Source: an uncultured Acidobacteriaceae bacterium (GTDB taxonomy: Bacteria > Acidobacteriota > Terriglobia > Terriglobales > Acidobacteriaceae). Taken from it: a DNA stretch of 64,000 bases. Where the stretch lies: positions 110,744 through 174,743 of the forward strand of contig CAINJJ010000053.1 in NCBI GenBank assembly GCA_903849645.1, read 5' to 3'. Under the pieces are notes generated by a model, which saw only the letters and a list, made by a program, of their open reading frames with translations, did no database searches and was not told where the DNA came from. A program made the translations under genes and the position numbers. Shown one piece after another: positions 63,630 to 64,000 of this stretch (positions are counted from its first letter, which is position 1; each line of letters opens with the position of its first letter).

Positions 63630-64000
63630 ATGATGAATCGCGTTCTGATTTCTCTTTTGCTCTTGGTATCTTGCGGAATGAGTTGGGGGGCGCAGGCCTC
63701 CACGCCGGCGACGCTGACGTCGCCACTGCAGGGGGTTGCGCTGAGTGGCTCGAGCGTGAACTTCACCTGGAGCACTGGAAGCGGAGTCACACTCTACCAG
63801 TTGCTGGTGGGTACGCACGGCGCTGGGACGTACGATGTGTTTGGCTCGTCCTACATCACGAGCACCTCGCTGATCGTGAACGGCATTCCGACCGGCGGCG
63901 GCACGCTCTATGTGCGGCTGCGGTCCTACATCAACGGAGCCTGGCAGTTCAGCGACTACACATTCACGGAGTCGGGGACAGCCTCTGCTGCGCAACTGAC
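63630..64000 (+). CDS. secreted protein with fibronectin/Ig-like repeats (truncated by window end)
   Basis: The first 123 residues of a longer protein. ATG codons at 63630 and 63633 both could start; a signal peptide (VLISLLLLVSCGMSWG) follows, then an acidobacterial repeat motif: ATLTSPLQGVALSGSSVNFT, LYQLLVGTHGAGTYDVFGSS and TLYVRLRSYINGAWQFSDYT. Such repeats are found on large secreted or surface proteins. The ribosome binding site is a run of nine G (63617-63625), 4 bp ahead of the ATG. The gene continues beyond the window, so length and domain content are unknown. Confidence 0.8.
   Translation, partial: MMNRVLISLLLLVSCGMSWGAQASTPATLTSPLQGVALSGSSVNFTWSTGSGVTLYQLLVGTHGAGTYDVFGSSYITSTSLIVNGIPTGGGTLYVRLRSYINGAWQFSDYTFTESGTASAAQL

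Overview
The window is GC-rich DNA, densely coding on both strands, and reads as a chromosomal segment of an Acidobacteriota (Terriglobia-type) bacterium. The assignment rests on gene content and repeat style only: a secreted protein with fibronectin-like acidobacterial repeats at the right edge, an imuA-imuB-dnaE2 cassette, many secreted glycoside hydrolases, DUF3863 and DUF92 proteins, and palindromic intergenic repeats of a kind common in this phylum. No rRNA, tRNA, CRISPR array, intact insertion sequence or prophage was seen.

Layout. 0.6-4.1 kb: a secreted protein, a NiCoT-like metal transporter, an outer-membrane beta-barrel and a sugar-acid type FAH-family enzyme. 4.3-9.8 kb: the mutagenic translesion cassette imuA-imuB-dnaE2, whose dnaE2 carries an in-frame copy of a palindromic repeat that also occurs at 33.8 kb. 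9.8-12.3 kb: an orphan nuoN beside a gene-poor stretch with a decayed tyrosine-integrase fragment. 12.3-18.3 kb: ABC-F protein, sigma-54 response regulator, histidine kinase, lipoprotein. 18.3-20.0 kb: NAD kinase and TlyA. 20.1-23.4 kb: a tightly overlapped operon of gluconate-dehydrogenase-like small subunit, GMC flavoprotein and a nine-haem cytochrome. 23.6-35.1 kb: beta-propeller lipoprotein, GH31 glycosidase, DUF92 protein, NahK-like kinase, lone receiver, a two-gene ABC transporter with a fused double permease, and a Gfo/Idh/MocA oxidoreductase. 35.2-42.9 kb: a PIN toxin-antitoxin pair, divergent kdpD/kdpE, and kdpFABC preceded by an extra 28-residue membrane peptide.

43.0-55.2 kb is the most coherent system: a GH3 beta-glycosidase diverges from lutABC-rhaI-regulator-aldolase/dehydrogenase-rhaB. 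RhaI, RhaB and the bifunctional aldolase/dehydrogenase should convert L-rhamnose to DHAP plus L-lactate, and LutABC should take L-lactate to pyruvate, so the cluster encodes uninterrupted conversion of rhamnose to central metabolites. Its likely regulator is an unusual fusion of an IclR-type winged helix to a periplasmic-binding-protein-type sugar sensor. A Tat-exported DUF3863 protein lies convergent to rhaB.

56.6-64.0 kb: small membrane protein, UbiD decarboxylase, DedA-rhodanese fusion, an OmpA-family protein with a good sigma-54 promoter match, a DUF2393-like protein, a 48-residue membrane peptide, a DnaC-like ATPase, and a truncated secreted protein whose ribosome binding site is a run of nine G.
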